The notes under the pieces were generated by a model. It worked only from the letters and a program-made list of their open reading frames with translations, was not told the DNA's origin and did no database searches. The position numbers were made by a program, and so were the translations under genes. DNA of 64,000 nt from Neodiprion pinetum (taxonomy: Eukaryota; Arthropoda; Insecta; Hymenoptera; Diprionidae), in the NCBI RefSeq assembly GCF_021155775.2, contig NC_060232.1, positions 7,695,257 to 7,759,256 on the forward strand. The letters are read 5' to 3'. The number at the start of each line of letters is the position of its first letter. Position 1 is the stretch's first letter. Shown here piece by piece: positions 11,731-23,982 of this stretch.

Positions 11731-14700
11731 AACTTATATGGAACAATTTAGCCGAGGAATGGAACGCGCAATTCGAAAATATTTAGGTACTCTTGTACAC
11801 ATATCCTATGAACTATTATTACTTGCCACCTTATACGCTTCGAAAAAATAAAAATACTATTCTCTTGTTAAACACGTATAATATATGTAAGTCATACGGA
11901 TTCAAGACTATGTAATTAGCCTGTTTGTCCTGTGTGGTTTTTCAATATTTTAATCTTTCCTCCTTCTTTTATTGTTCCAAGTTCAAAATTGAATCGTAAG
12001 TGAAAAATTTTCCAACGTAGGAGACAAAGTTTACGTAAAGATCATTGATCAGTGAAGAGAAAAAAATTTCACTTTGAAAGAATTTACTACGATAAAATAG
12101 AATAAAACAATTTTTTCGCCAATTCGAGGCGTTATAATCATGAAATACCGGCGATGTAATCATAACTGTAATTGAAATAATTATCAAGTTCGTCGGTTGT
12201 TGAAAGATAATTTATTCTTAGCCGATTGCTTTGTTCTGTAGAATATTACGCGTAGGTGTAATACATTTGCACAATAATTACACGATAAAAAGAAATGAAA
12301 TGACAATTTGTACAACTGTAGTGAAATGATAAAAACCGTGTTCGGAAAAGTGACGAAAACACCGAGTAGCGTTTAGTTTATAATAAGAAAGGTTCGATCG
12401 TGATATTTAACGAATGAACCGTTTATTGTACTCTTGTTAACGCGATTAATCACGGCTGCCAGTTGTTTCTCACGGATCGCAGGCAGTAAGGAACGATTGT
12501 GAGAGAAAATTGAAGGAAACAAAAATGGACAGGGAAGAAATAAGACAGAGCAATAATAGGTCCACGCATAATACCGTCGACCAATATATACCGTGCAGAC
12601 AAAACCGCGGTATCATTTACATAGCTATATATATATATATATATATATACATGTTACAATAACTGTGAAATACCAGATTCCGTTCGTTGGATCGTTGCAA
12701 ATTTTTTACACTACCGAGCAGTTTGTGAATCTTTGTTTATAATGGTTTGGACGAAGTTAAAAGATCCCCTTATTTACATTAGGGTGGTCCAAAAAAATAT
12801 AATATTTGTTCGAAAACGAAAATTAGAGCATCAAATTCAAATTTCATATCAATTATATTATCCTATCGTAAGCATTTCAACAGCGTATCAACTTATCTCT
12901 AAAACATAAGTTTTCTCACAACTCTTTACAAGTGCTGATAGTTTTTCGATTAGTTTTTGCGATTCGTTGTAAAGATTCACGTGTCGGTGCTATTTTACAC
13001 AATTTTCATCCTTCGTAAGAACGCGTATCGTTGTAACTACACAGCCTCTCGGACTTATAGGTTCGGTAGTAAATCACGTGTGTATAACTTGTACTCAGAA
13101 ACGTGTCAAGTCCTCGAAGTTTATCTCGAGGAGTTTAGATGCACGCATTAAGTATACGTATCAGGTGTACAGTCTGATCAAAAAAATTGTAACGACAGAA
13201 AAATTAGAAAGACCATGTAGAAAGTATAAAATATACACGTGATATTCGTAAACTCGCGTGTTGAAAATCTTTGTATTTTCTAATTCACAATCTCGTGAGA
13301 AGGAAATCGAGGCCGGCATTATTTATACACAGACAAGCTGACCGAGCTTGGAACGCAGAGGTGTTTTATATTTCAGAACGTGGATGATCAGGATCGTGTT
13401 AAATGAATTAGGGAAATGTATATATATATATAAAAGCATGGTGTAGGAGCTAATGAGTTTGGTATGGAAATGCAGCAGCAACTCGCCGCAGACTACGGGT
13501 CGATATAACTGTTGGTTAATGATCCTTAATTGCACGGCCTTCTCGACAGAATTAAATTATAAACGGCGGAAATGTAAGAAATGAATTATTGATAACAGAA
13601 ATAAAACAAAAATACAATGTGTATAAATCGTGCGATGTACGGTGTATAATTGGACACCGGTTTTAAGAGGACCGGTGGGTCGAATTAGCCTCGAAAGTGT
13701 ACTTTTTCAGGAAATTTAATCATTAATTAGGACGAAATGGATGCCGGTAAAAAATATTTTGCTCACGGTAAAATAAGTTTCAATTCTTGAAATTACTTAC
13801 AATTAGGTAATTCAATAAACCAAGTTACCTTCACGTTTTTGGCTGCCAAATCAGCAATTTTTGGAATTTCTCAAAAATTGAAACGCCAAAATACGCACGT
13901 ACAGAATATGCAAATATGTATATATATATATATATTAGCAGTGCAAATCATGTTAATGATTTTTCACCGTTCATCAATCTGCGTAGAGGAATTTTTGCAT
14001 CGATTGTTTTTTTTTATTTTTTTTTTTTTTAAGAAAGTGTTGTACATAAGGTATACTTTTTCATACTTCAATATAACGGATGTGAAAGAGTAATTTTCAT
14101 CGTTCGAGGTGTGCAATTATACTATGATATACGCGAAAATTACAATTATTACGAACGCGGTAGATTTCTGTAATAACTGAAATTGCACTGAATATCGTGA
14201 AAAAGATATGCAGTTGAGAAAGTGTTATCGTTAAATACGTTGCGGAAAATCAAGCGAAATGGTTAAAAAAATTACGTCGTAGATAATGGTAAGAAAGAAA
14301 ATTACGCGTTTCTCGATCGTACGCGACTTTCGCCGAGTATAACGATGAATAAAGATTTATTATAATTAGGTGCGAATTCACACATTGTTTAAATACGGTA
14401 GAAATTGCATTTTTTCTCTCAAGTTTAATCAGCATTCCGAAAAAATAACACCAACCGCGTATGGAATGAAAAATTATTGTAGAAAAACCAATTGTATAAT
14501 TAATCATGTCGTATTTTTTTTTTCTTTTCTTTTTTTTTTACCGTACAAAATAGTACACGTTTAGGTATATTTGTAAATAATGCACATGATGCAATTACAT
14601 CGATTGAGCGGAGTCAGAGCGTAGCGACGATTGCGGAGAAAAACGAGAGTAAATAACAAACGTACGTATAAAACCGTCTGTATTATCTATAATGATGCAT

Positions 14701-14994
14701 ATGCACAGAATATTATAGGTATATACAGCTTGTATCTGCGGTCGCGAATAATTCGCGCTCTGCACTTGCCGCCAAACCCGCAGGGATATCGAATGTCGAG
14801 ATACGATACACCGATACTATTATAATATTTATATGGTAACCGCAGAACACCTACTGCATGAATAGCTAACTGCATATTATATACAGTGAAAATAGTATTC
14901 GACTTTTGAATAGTTCCCTGCGTACCATGATTTCGAATACAATCGCAAAATCCCCAGATATTTCAATCAAAACGCACATAAATACATGCGGCAC

Positions 14995-15641
14995 TAGGGT
15001 GGCAACGAATTTTTTCCAACTTACCCCACAAGTTAACTTTAAATAATTTAATAAACATTATACAAATTTTTTCAGATTTTTATCTCAACTTTAAGGCCTG
15101 CAACAAGGAGGATTTCCCCATTTAAAATACACGCGTTTCAAGCACATTCTTAGCATATATGTACTTTACTGTAAGAGTAATAATGTTGAAAAAAAATCTA
15201 TAACTGGGAGGTTTTAGTGAGCTTTAGTATCAGCGCTACTATGTGAGAAGAAAATTCGCATCATCATACCAGGTAATTTAGACAAATTGCACTTCCTTTA
15301 AATGTAAGAAAACATTTCAGATTTTGAGGGTGTGCAATTCGTTGGGATTGCATCGTATGATGATGTAAATTTTTTATCAAATAGTAGCGCCAATGTCCGC
15401 TAAAACCTCATGGTTACAGCTTTTTCTGAACATCATTACTCTTACAATAAAATATATGCTAACAATGTGTTCGAAACACGTGTATTTTGAATGGGGGAAA
15501 GCCAGCGTTTTACAGAAACGGGTTAAAGTTGAGATAAAAACCTGAAAAAAAATTATGGAATTGTTTTTGAATTATTTAAAGTCGATTTGGGGGATGGCCC
15601 GAGAAAAAAAATGGTCAACACCTTAAACAAGGACCACCCTA
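14995..15641. mobile_element. Fold-back MITE with GGGTGG ends and TA flanks, copy 1
   Basis: The element begins TA-GGGTGGC and ends GGACCACCC-TA, consistent with a TA target duplication as in Tc1/mariner-type elements. The two halves are long imperfect inverted repeats of about 300 bases each. For example, TCTCAACTTTAAGGC on the left pairs with GGTTAAAGTTGAGA on the right, and CATCATACCAGG-like sequence pairs with its partner near the centre. No open frame is present. The right arm resembles the right arm of the element at 50,881-51,413 in the blocks GAATTATTT and AAGGACCACCCT. Confidence 0.75.
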
Positions 15642-16109
15642 ATGAAGAACGAATGAAAGCATGGTAAGAAAAATATCCGCAATGTTTCGAAACAGTATTT
15701 TAAGTTCAAAATATTGAGAATTCAGTGAATTATGATTTTTTGAGCAGCATGATTCATTTTTCGGTAGTTTCGTCGTTTTAAGAATTTTTTTTCTCCTATT
15801 AAAAATTTCATTTCGCTGAACATACTTAATTTACCTTGAAACATCACAGTCAAAGGGTATCTCAGAATTTTTGTCAATTTATTCGAATCGATAAATCCGT
15901 TTCCATGCAATCATTTTTGACTTGATTTCACTTTTGCTATCAGCGAGATTTATCCTTATCGGTATTTTTTTTCCCTTCAATTGAAAAACCAAATACTTAG
16001 TTTAAATAATTGTTTATAAAGAGCCCTTCTGCGAATGTAGTAATGTACCTTCTTATAAATTTCGGGTCAGTCCATTCACCAGATATTAGAATTTGATTTG
16101 TATACAGAC
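15642..16109. other. No gene recognised
   Basis: A/T-rich sequence between the fold-back element and the putative myristoylated exon. If that exon is real, this is its downstream intron. Confidence 0.4.
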
Positions 16110-16208
16110 CTTATTCTTATTGGGCTTGTCCATGATCCGATATGAGGGTGAACCGTTGCTGGAGGCTGCGATGACGGTGCCCGCCTTACGCGACACGCAT
16201 TGCCCCAT
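16110..16208 (-). CDS. Putative first coding exon of an N-myristoylated protein (partial)
   Basis: The minus-strand frame opens with ATG and reads MGQCVSRKAG, followed by a Ser/Asn-rich stretch and a Lys/Asn-rich end (NKNK): 33 codons up to a GTCTGT donor in phase 0. A plausible acceptor (TTAGCAG) lies four bases before the ATG. Gly2, Ser6 and basic residues at 7 and 8 match the N-myristoyltransferase consensus, and Cys4 would be a palmitoylation site. Codons are G+C-rich against A+T-rich surroundings. The first five residues match my recollection of vertebrate DCUN1D3, a membrane-anchored cullin-neddylation cofactor; this is a hypothesis only, because no further exon is visible downstream to the left edge. 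The opposite strand is also open here and ends in TAG at 16,210, so a plus-strand exon cannot be excluded. Confidence 0.45.
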
Positions 16209-19200
16209 ATAGATCTGCTAACTTCACTCGAACGTATCCTGATAATGCGTGATAAAATTCATGGTATTAGTATTGGAAAATTAGGATTACAATACTACTA
16301 TAAATTGTTACATCGTTACTGTTGCGAAAGTATTACAGAGAACGATAAAGAAACCGAAGGCACTAAAAGAGGTGAATTTAGATCATAGAGATCAGCGGTG
16401 TAACGTATCATATTAATCGATGGTTAGTTTGATATTAGTATAACGAATGACGGTGTTTGTACGTCATGACAGATGTTTGTTGTTATTGTGAGACCAATTA
16501 TTTTATACCTGTGCAAAAGTCAAAAAAGCGGAGTGAAGAATAGATCTATATTAAGTTGTCCTTGCCGACTATAGTCTGTGCTGGTGAATATTCAGAATCA
16601 CCATTACGTGTCGAATCTCGACAATGTCATCGGTCTTAACTCCGTGTGATCTACGGAATTTGCAAGTAAGGATCGGAGATGATACGAATCTTATCTACAA
16701 TAAAAATGAAACCCATGGTCAAAAAAATCAAAAACTTGGTGAAAGAGATGATTTTTTTTCATACACTCTACACCGTGTTTAAAAATAAAAAAATATCGCC
16801 GATGGTGAGGGTCAGACCTAGGTTAGTTTGGATCGGAATACCTTATACACAAGATTAATTGCACGTAGTGAAGGAACTAAGATAAGTTTTACCTCATTTT
16901 CACTTCCATTGTTTCTTTAAATTAATTTTCTCATCAATCCTGCCGCAAAGTCACGAATGAATAAGACGAAGAAGAAACGAACGAACGGAGATCAACGTAC
17001 CTATTCAACCTGCATCGAGTCTGATAAAACATCATCGCAATTTACAGCTCGCAACAACACTTCTAAACCAGCAACTGATGTTCGTGTAGTCTATTTATCG
17101 CGTATAAGAATATATCATATACCCGCCTAGACTCGCGGACCTTTTACATTCTACTCTACTCTATTGTAACAACCTATCTCCAGTACGTTCCACATTCTAG
17201 AGTTACACCGCATCCATTTACGCGGTACCGTATCTTACATACACACTTGTACCGGCTATTCTGTCTGTCTATTCGTAGTTAATATAACTTTAAACTTATA
17301 GGTACGTATGCGGAGAATGGTACGAAAAAATAAACGGCATAGAAAAGACTTTTCAAAGATACTGGTCAAGGTTTGACAGTGCTTCTTGGCGGTCGTGTAA
17401 AGTTGCTGTACTTTTGCTGGTCCGTTTCTCACTCACCATTGACCGTATAAACTTTCGATATTGGAATGACGGGTTTTTTTTTTTTTTTTTTTTTTATACA
17501 CCAACCGGTAATCATTGCAGCCTTTGGCTACCGGGAACGGTTTCGAAATTGCTTACAGGAGCACGATTGATCTGTTTCCGGATATACAGACTTTATTAAA
17601 AGAGTGAAATAGACTTTATAAACGCTCTCAATCACGAAACGAAATTTTCGACAATGAAGCGGAATTTCTTAAATGAAAAAATGATCAAAATTTCTAAATA
17701 ATTAAAATGAACTTAAAAATCCGAATAATATAATCGTGGCTTTTATCTTTGCTCGCAACTCACTTCAGAAATCTACGCACATACTAAATCTTAGGCGTTC
17801 GCAAGGGTACCAAAATCAGCCGACCGCCTATCGGGACACGATTGGACGCTAAAATTCGAACTAAAATTGAAAATCCAGGGATAATGCTGAAGATTATCCT
17901 TTTCCCTAGCATAATGCACGTATCAAGGCTTCGCGGGCAGGTAAAACATCGCTCCGAAACCGTTGAATTTGGTCACCGCTGCATCGTAATGGGATTCATG
18001 GAAGCGGTGTCGAGGAGTCCCGAATCAGGTTTACTGCGGACACTCACAGTCGATGACACCGTCAAGTATGCGCACGATATGTGCAGAGAGACGAGCGTAT
18101 ACGAGGAAACTGCAGAGATAATAAAATACCATTCGAACAATTACCGGAGATATAAACCAGGACTGATCACACCTGCATTTCAGTTTTCTGAACCGTGACA
18201 TCGACTCCGTATTAGCTAAATCACCGTCAGATGCGGGACATTGACCGGGTCACAGGCTTTGGTGAAGGTATACAGATCAAAAGATGTGAAAAAAATAAAT
18301 AAAAAATAAATAAAAGGAGTTAACTGGATTTGCAAAAAATAACTTGCTACAGATAAATTTATTCCAAGCTTGAATTATTAATTAACCCTTTTAGTCACAG
18401 AAGCCCCTAAAGCGAAAAAAACAAAAATTTGAAAGTCTACCTGAGAAGAAATGAGTGGCATGTTTTAATTTGAAAAGAAAGAAAAGGGTGCCACTATAAG
18501 TATATAGTGACGATTTCTGTGACTGAAAGGGTTAAAGTAATTAATTGATCAAGGAGTGTGAAAAGAAGTGAATGATTAGTGGTTTAACCAAGATTCGAGG
18601 ATGGATTTATTCGGTTCTTAAAATATCACTTCCGGTTCGTACGTAAAATGTGAAAGGGAAAAAAGGATGACACAGTTCAGCAGCAGCAGCAGCGGCGGCA
18701 ACACCAGCGGTGTAGTAAAATGCTTATGGGAGTCGGAATGCCGAAAATAAATCTGTAGATATCTACACTCCTCCTGCTTACTTATTGTTGGGTACCTACA
18801 CGTACGACTATCGCAGCGCCGAAGAGCAGATGAGAAGAAGATGAGGATACGATCTGCTTTTTACCATCGTCATGGCCGTTGTATAAGCGGCGTGCAGCGT
18901 ATTGTATTCTAACGGTATAGTATGGCTCATTTTTTAACTCCTACTACGGCTGGTGGCGTCTAACAACGCGAACTCTCGACCTTTAATCCACTCTCTAGCT
19001 TTCGCGGTTAACCGCTACGTCTAACGATCACCAATCGGATAGTTTTCATTCTTTCTTTCCTTTCGATTTTTTTTGTTTTTTTTTGTTCACGATGTTTTGT
19101 GCCGATAATAAACACCGCGATCTTTCATTACGCTTGTTAGAATAAAAATACGGTGAGAATATTATTGTCGACGAAATTATACAGTGAGAATGACCAAGGA

Positions 19201-19571
19201 GCTTATTTCCTCTTAACAAACGTAAATGGTATTTGGATGTGGTGAAATAAATGTTTTTTTATTATTATCAAATCTTAATCGATAATAATAACGATAAATT
19301 GATTTTGCCATATTCAAATATGTACGTTTGTTGTTAACAGTAAATAAAATCTTTTCTCCGTGTAACTGTGAGTAGGAAAATGTATTCAAATGGTTAAATA
19401 GGTAGACGTTGTTTGTCTAATCGTTTCTAATCCCTGCGGCGTTGAGAAGAGAACCGACACGTAGATATGAAATTATTTTTACAGATATACGGCGGTACAC
19501 CCGTTATACACGAATCGTGATGTGAGACCGCATCTGCAAGTGAGAAGCAATTTGAAAAACGGGATATCGGA

Positions 19572-19620
<49 letters not shown>

Positions 19621-22600
19621 GAAATTTGTGGCAAAGAGAATTACCACGAGATTGTGATGACGATCATGACGGTGAGTGACGAGACGAGTTATGCATGCAA
19701 TACGATACTCATGGCATTTATCATGACAGTAGACTTAAATAATTAGCTGCAGGTGAGTGAGCCTTAATACCAACGTTGTTGCAACGACTAACGCGTGTGG
19801 TTGAGTGTCAGGTGTATCATTTATACAATTTACATGTATACACAGGTATAATAAGCCGAGTATTTTGTTATGTGGTTTATTCTTGCACGTCGCAAGAGAT
19901 TCGATACAAAACATTCGTTATTAAATTTTTGTAATACAAATAATACAATGCATCGAAAAAGGAGAAGAAGAAGAAGAGATGAAAAATGTTTGGAGAATAA
20001 ATGTAAGGTTTGTAATTAATAAGGAGAAAAGAAAAATGCGAATGAAGGAAAACCGCGAACGACGATTGAATTGCATTGCAATTAAGAGTGTACTGTATTA
20101 GTAAGTCTTTACCGACTAAGTAAATTGTCGCTTACATTGACCATTATCAAAGCGTATGCATCTAATCACTGATTGAATGACTATAGCATCGGTCTTTAAA
20201 TTCTCGTACACGCATATAAAATGTTTTGTTAAAAATCTACGTAGTTTTAAAAAAATTTTCCTAAGACACAGTGACTAATATCGAAGGACACTTTACAGTT
20301 GTGTATACGAATTATCACAGTTTTCCAATTTTCTAATTAAAACTCATTTGCTTTTTAATACCTTTATTTTGTTAGTTGGAAACAAATGAAACACGACTTC
20401 AGTGGCTGCTGTGGGTGATAGAAATATATTCCTAAGTCGTTAAAACTTCGATGTAAAAACAATTCCGTAGAAATTTGATGATCGATTACCGACTTTCAAC
20501 CGAATACGAAAAAGTATAGGTATCTAAACAACAACCCGCGAATGCAACGCTGTGATTTACAAAATTTGTCATAATTACCTGTATATAACGTACACTAACC
20601 TGTAATGACATAATTTTTCTCTGCGATGCAACGAGTAATTTATACCTGGAGTTATAATCTCTGCACGGCCATGCTACAGCTAATGAGTTATACAAACGTG
20701 ACTGTATAACTTGATGTAATATATACAGATATATATATATATGTGTGTAAATATACAGGCACATGCCCGTAGCAGAGATGTTACAATATAGGTATAACGA
20801 GGAAGGCAACTAGGTAAAGGTACAAGCAATGCGGAAGTTGAACTCTCAAGTCAAGGATAAGTATTAGCAGCTATGTTCCGCAGATCTCTGCAATGGTACA
20901 GAGAAGAAGATCTCTTGCAATATATTATGCATGATGATAAGTTTAAACTCGGTTTCAACTCATCTTACTCAGTCATGCCCGAGTGTTTTTCTTTTCATAT
21001 CATTGGTGCAGAAAACTTGTGAATTTTCTTTTCTCAATACGTACAAACACACGTATACATGGATTGCATAACCGGAATTTGTATGTACATTGTTTAATGT
21101 AAAATATTTCGATCACGTCTATGAAACGTGAAAATATAACTGAATATTGAGTTGGAGTCAACGACACGATAAATCGATGCAGTAATATCGATTCGATACG
21201 CCCGAGGTGCGATAATCGTTCACGCTATGGGTAATATAATGATAATAATAATCACTAACGTCCACGAAAAAATCATTCTAATCGGTAGCTTTGAAACATA
21301 TCGCGTATATCAATGCATTTAAAGATTACGAAATTTGTGCATTCTGAATACAATTTGAGTACAGAAAAAATGCGGTTAGTCCTTACGGTCGATTATAACA
21401 TTAGACTAGATATATTCAGAGAGTATAATATTGTTAATAAGAATAATATGTAATCATATATGGATATTACTAGTATTGTGTTTGTGCTGGTATTGTACAT
21501 ATGTGTAATTTCGTACCTACATACTGCAACCCAGAAATCATCGCGCATGCACCACATCCGCATTATTATATGTATACCTACCAAAAGCTTCGATAAAAGA
21601 TTAATAACAAAAAAAAAACCGCGAGATCATTATAGCATACGAAGTATAAATTGCATTTATCCCTTCCACCTCAGATTGTTAATACACGTGTTTTTTTCAA
21701 CGTGGGTTTCATCATTTAGGCACATACATATTTACTCACAAAAATAAAAATCCTCCCGGCGAACAACCAGACGTGTCCGGATGATCTCTTAAATAAGCTG
21801 TAAAAACAAATTCAGCAATTTTTCTTTATTTTCTTTCTTCCCAACAATATTTCCCACCCTCTTTCCACCATCTCATTTATCATTGATCTACACTGTACGT
21901 ACATTATTATTGTTACTATAATTATGATCGCAAATTTCCGACTTCGAAAAATTTATCGCCTCTTCTTTACACAAAATTGTAATATCATCTCTAAAGTAGA
22001 AACGTTGAATGCTCAATGAAAATTAGCCGTAATCTGTAAAATTTGATTAAGAAATTAAAGACTTTCGAAACAAGCCCCGACATTGTGGTATTTACTCGTT
22101 GGAATCTCAAGGCATTGTTTGAAAAGTATTCTTGCAAATCGATTTGATAATAAACAAATGTGGGACCTAACTCATACGGTATATTATAATCATTAGAAAA
22201 CCAAGTCAGCTGTAGATGCGGTACGACACATAAATATAAATGATAAACGTGTTTCGTATTTCGTCACACGTTTGTGGTGACCTCGCGTAGGTATACCAGT
22301 AATTGGATTAGCCTCTATTCAGAGTGTGTAAAAAGCTCCACGTATGCGTACAGGGGGTATGTAAGAATTGGATTATTAGTTTCGGAAGATATCAACGCGT
22401 CGTTTTATCCGTACGCGCGTCATTGGGAACGCGGCTGATTGGCATTACAATTGAAGCCGTTTTTCGTCCCGAATATCAAACAGGAGATGAAAAAGTTGTA
22501 CGAGATTCCATTCGACGATCGATCTCGACTCTGAACTCCCTCCACGAGAATGAGAATCTTCGTTTCTACGTACCGTGCGTATTACGGCGTGCGATTATGG

Positions 22601-22865
22601 TCAGTTTTATCGTTTTCGAGTAACGATAATAGTTACAAGAATATACCTACGTATATGTAGGTACAGAAAGGGTCGAAAAAAAAGACGCCTGATTCGGACA
22701 AAAGAACGTCTACGTAAGACCGAGATGCATCGCGTGCGAGGTTCATGCATGACTATCACAATTTAACGCACGTGAACAAACGGCGTTGACTATCTTGTAA
22801 TATTGCAGGTGCGGTGCATTATACGCACGCACAAGTTGTAGCATGAAAAAATTGAAAAGGGTTTC
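16209..22865. other. No gene recognised; repeats and one orphan open frame
   Basis: The stretch holds a poly-T run (17,474-17,495), five CAG units (18,677-18,691), a (GA)n tract (19,571-19,618) and an open frame of unclear meaning at 17,842-18,198 on the plus strand. No exon set could be assembled. The stretch may be 5' intron of the minus-strand gene whose exon is at 16,110. Confidence 0.4.
19571..19618. repeat. (GA)n microsatellite
   Basis: Nearly perfect GA dinucleotide repeat of about 48 bases on the plus strand, with a single GACAGA interruption. Confidence 0.9.
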
Positions 22866-22885
22866 GGGGGGGGGGGGGGGGGGGG
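22866..22885. repeat. Poly-G tract of 20
   Basis: Twenty consecutive G on the plus strand in an A+T-rich context; such a run is prone to length error and to G-quadruplex formation. Confidence 0.85.
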
Positions 22886-23982
22886 AAAGACTCACCTTTT
22901 CTTACGCAGCTAAATATCTTGTAAAAATCAATAGAATCGGCGGTAGACATTATAAAACTTGACTGCAATCACACCTAAACACAACGGTGTATGAACCAGC
23001 ACGCGCACATGTCACTTTAGGATTTACCAGGATTTAGTATTCAATTGTGAATTCTGATGCACAAACCGTCTCACGCGTCGTCGTTGATAACCGAACGGTA
23101 GATTATATGTACATGTATGCGTCGCGGTGCATCAATCTCGCAGAATCCCGTACACTAAACCACACCTCCGCTTCTCAATGTTCTTTACTCACTGCCTACA
23201 CGGCTACACCACCACCACCTGTCTCTGTGTCATTCGAATATTCAATAGCTCGGAACAAGGACGGAACATGCGTCGTGACGTCAGCCAACCTCTCGGCAAC
23301 CGGCAACGGCGACTGAAGATATACGACTGTCGTTTGTTACAGTGCGACATTAGCGGCCGAATTTTAAACTATGTGTTCGATTCTGCGACGGTGGCCAGTT
23401 TTCGACCGAAACTGGCGCTCTCTGGCGCGAACGAGGTTGTCGGAACTAATATTGGTGGTAGTGTAGTGTCGGTACCGTCGGTAACCACGGTAATCGACTC
23501 CTATTTCCATCAAGAAAGCAGTGTGAACAGTGGAGAGCGAATTGAGGATTGGAAATTACTCATCAGCGAATGACTCTGGCCTTTGAAGCGTTTGCTGAGG
23601 ATACATATCCTTAGTCAACGGTTGAAGTTTGCTGATGTTTGCCATTTGTTCATTCTCAAACCTCAACTCCTACTATAATCATTCGCCATTTTAAATGCGC
23701 TCTGCATTATACGCTGCTTTCATTATGGCAAATGCGGGTCGGTCTCGAGCCGAAGATTTCCAACATGCGCTTACGATCGAGGACAATCGAAAATCAGTCC
23801 TAAATATTGTAAAAATCTATATGGCGGCAGATAGCGCTAATACTAAAGAAACACGGAAAATATACAAGTTTTCTGTCCGTCCTTTCGTCTCTAATTTTTT
23901 CGATGACACTGGTGGCACTAGTAACGGTGGCGCCAGCTCCAGGAGTCTTGTTTTACTGTTGAATTCGTGAATTGTTATTAAA
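22886..23982. promoter_or_regulatory. MOF 5' flank, probable promoter region
   Basis: The last 900 bases before the MOF start are richer in G+C and CpG than the surroundings and lack a clear TATA box, as expected of a housekeeping promoter. GCCATTTT at about 23,685 and ATGGCGGCAG at 23,821 resemble YY1/Pho sites. The start codon itself is embedded in AAAATGGCGG. Open frames here (for example 23,127-23,573) have no recognisable domain. Transcription start sites cannot be placed from sequence alone. Confidence 0.4.

Larger units (their letters stand above)
10053..14994. other. No gene recognised; several AT microsatellites
   Basis: (AT)n tracts lie at 11,473-11,508, 11,684-11,729 and 12,627-12,650. 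A stretch ending near 11,073 reads, on the minus strand, like the start of another GGGTGGGCAAG-type repeat. A lone AGGGTGGTCC end, like those of the element at 50,881, occurs at 12,781. Overlapping open frames at 10,181-10,575 on both strands look like chance. Confidence 0.4.

Noticed and set aside
23127..23573. 148-codon plus-strand frame upstream of MOF
   Set aside because: It sits in the G+C-richer promoter area where stops are rarer. It shows no domain, and a second frame (23,047-23,316) overlaps it.
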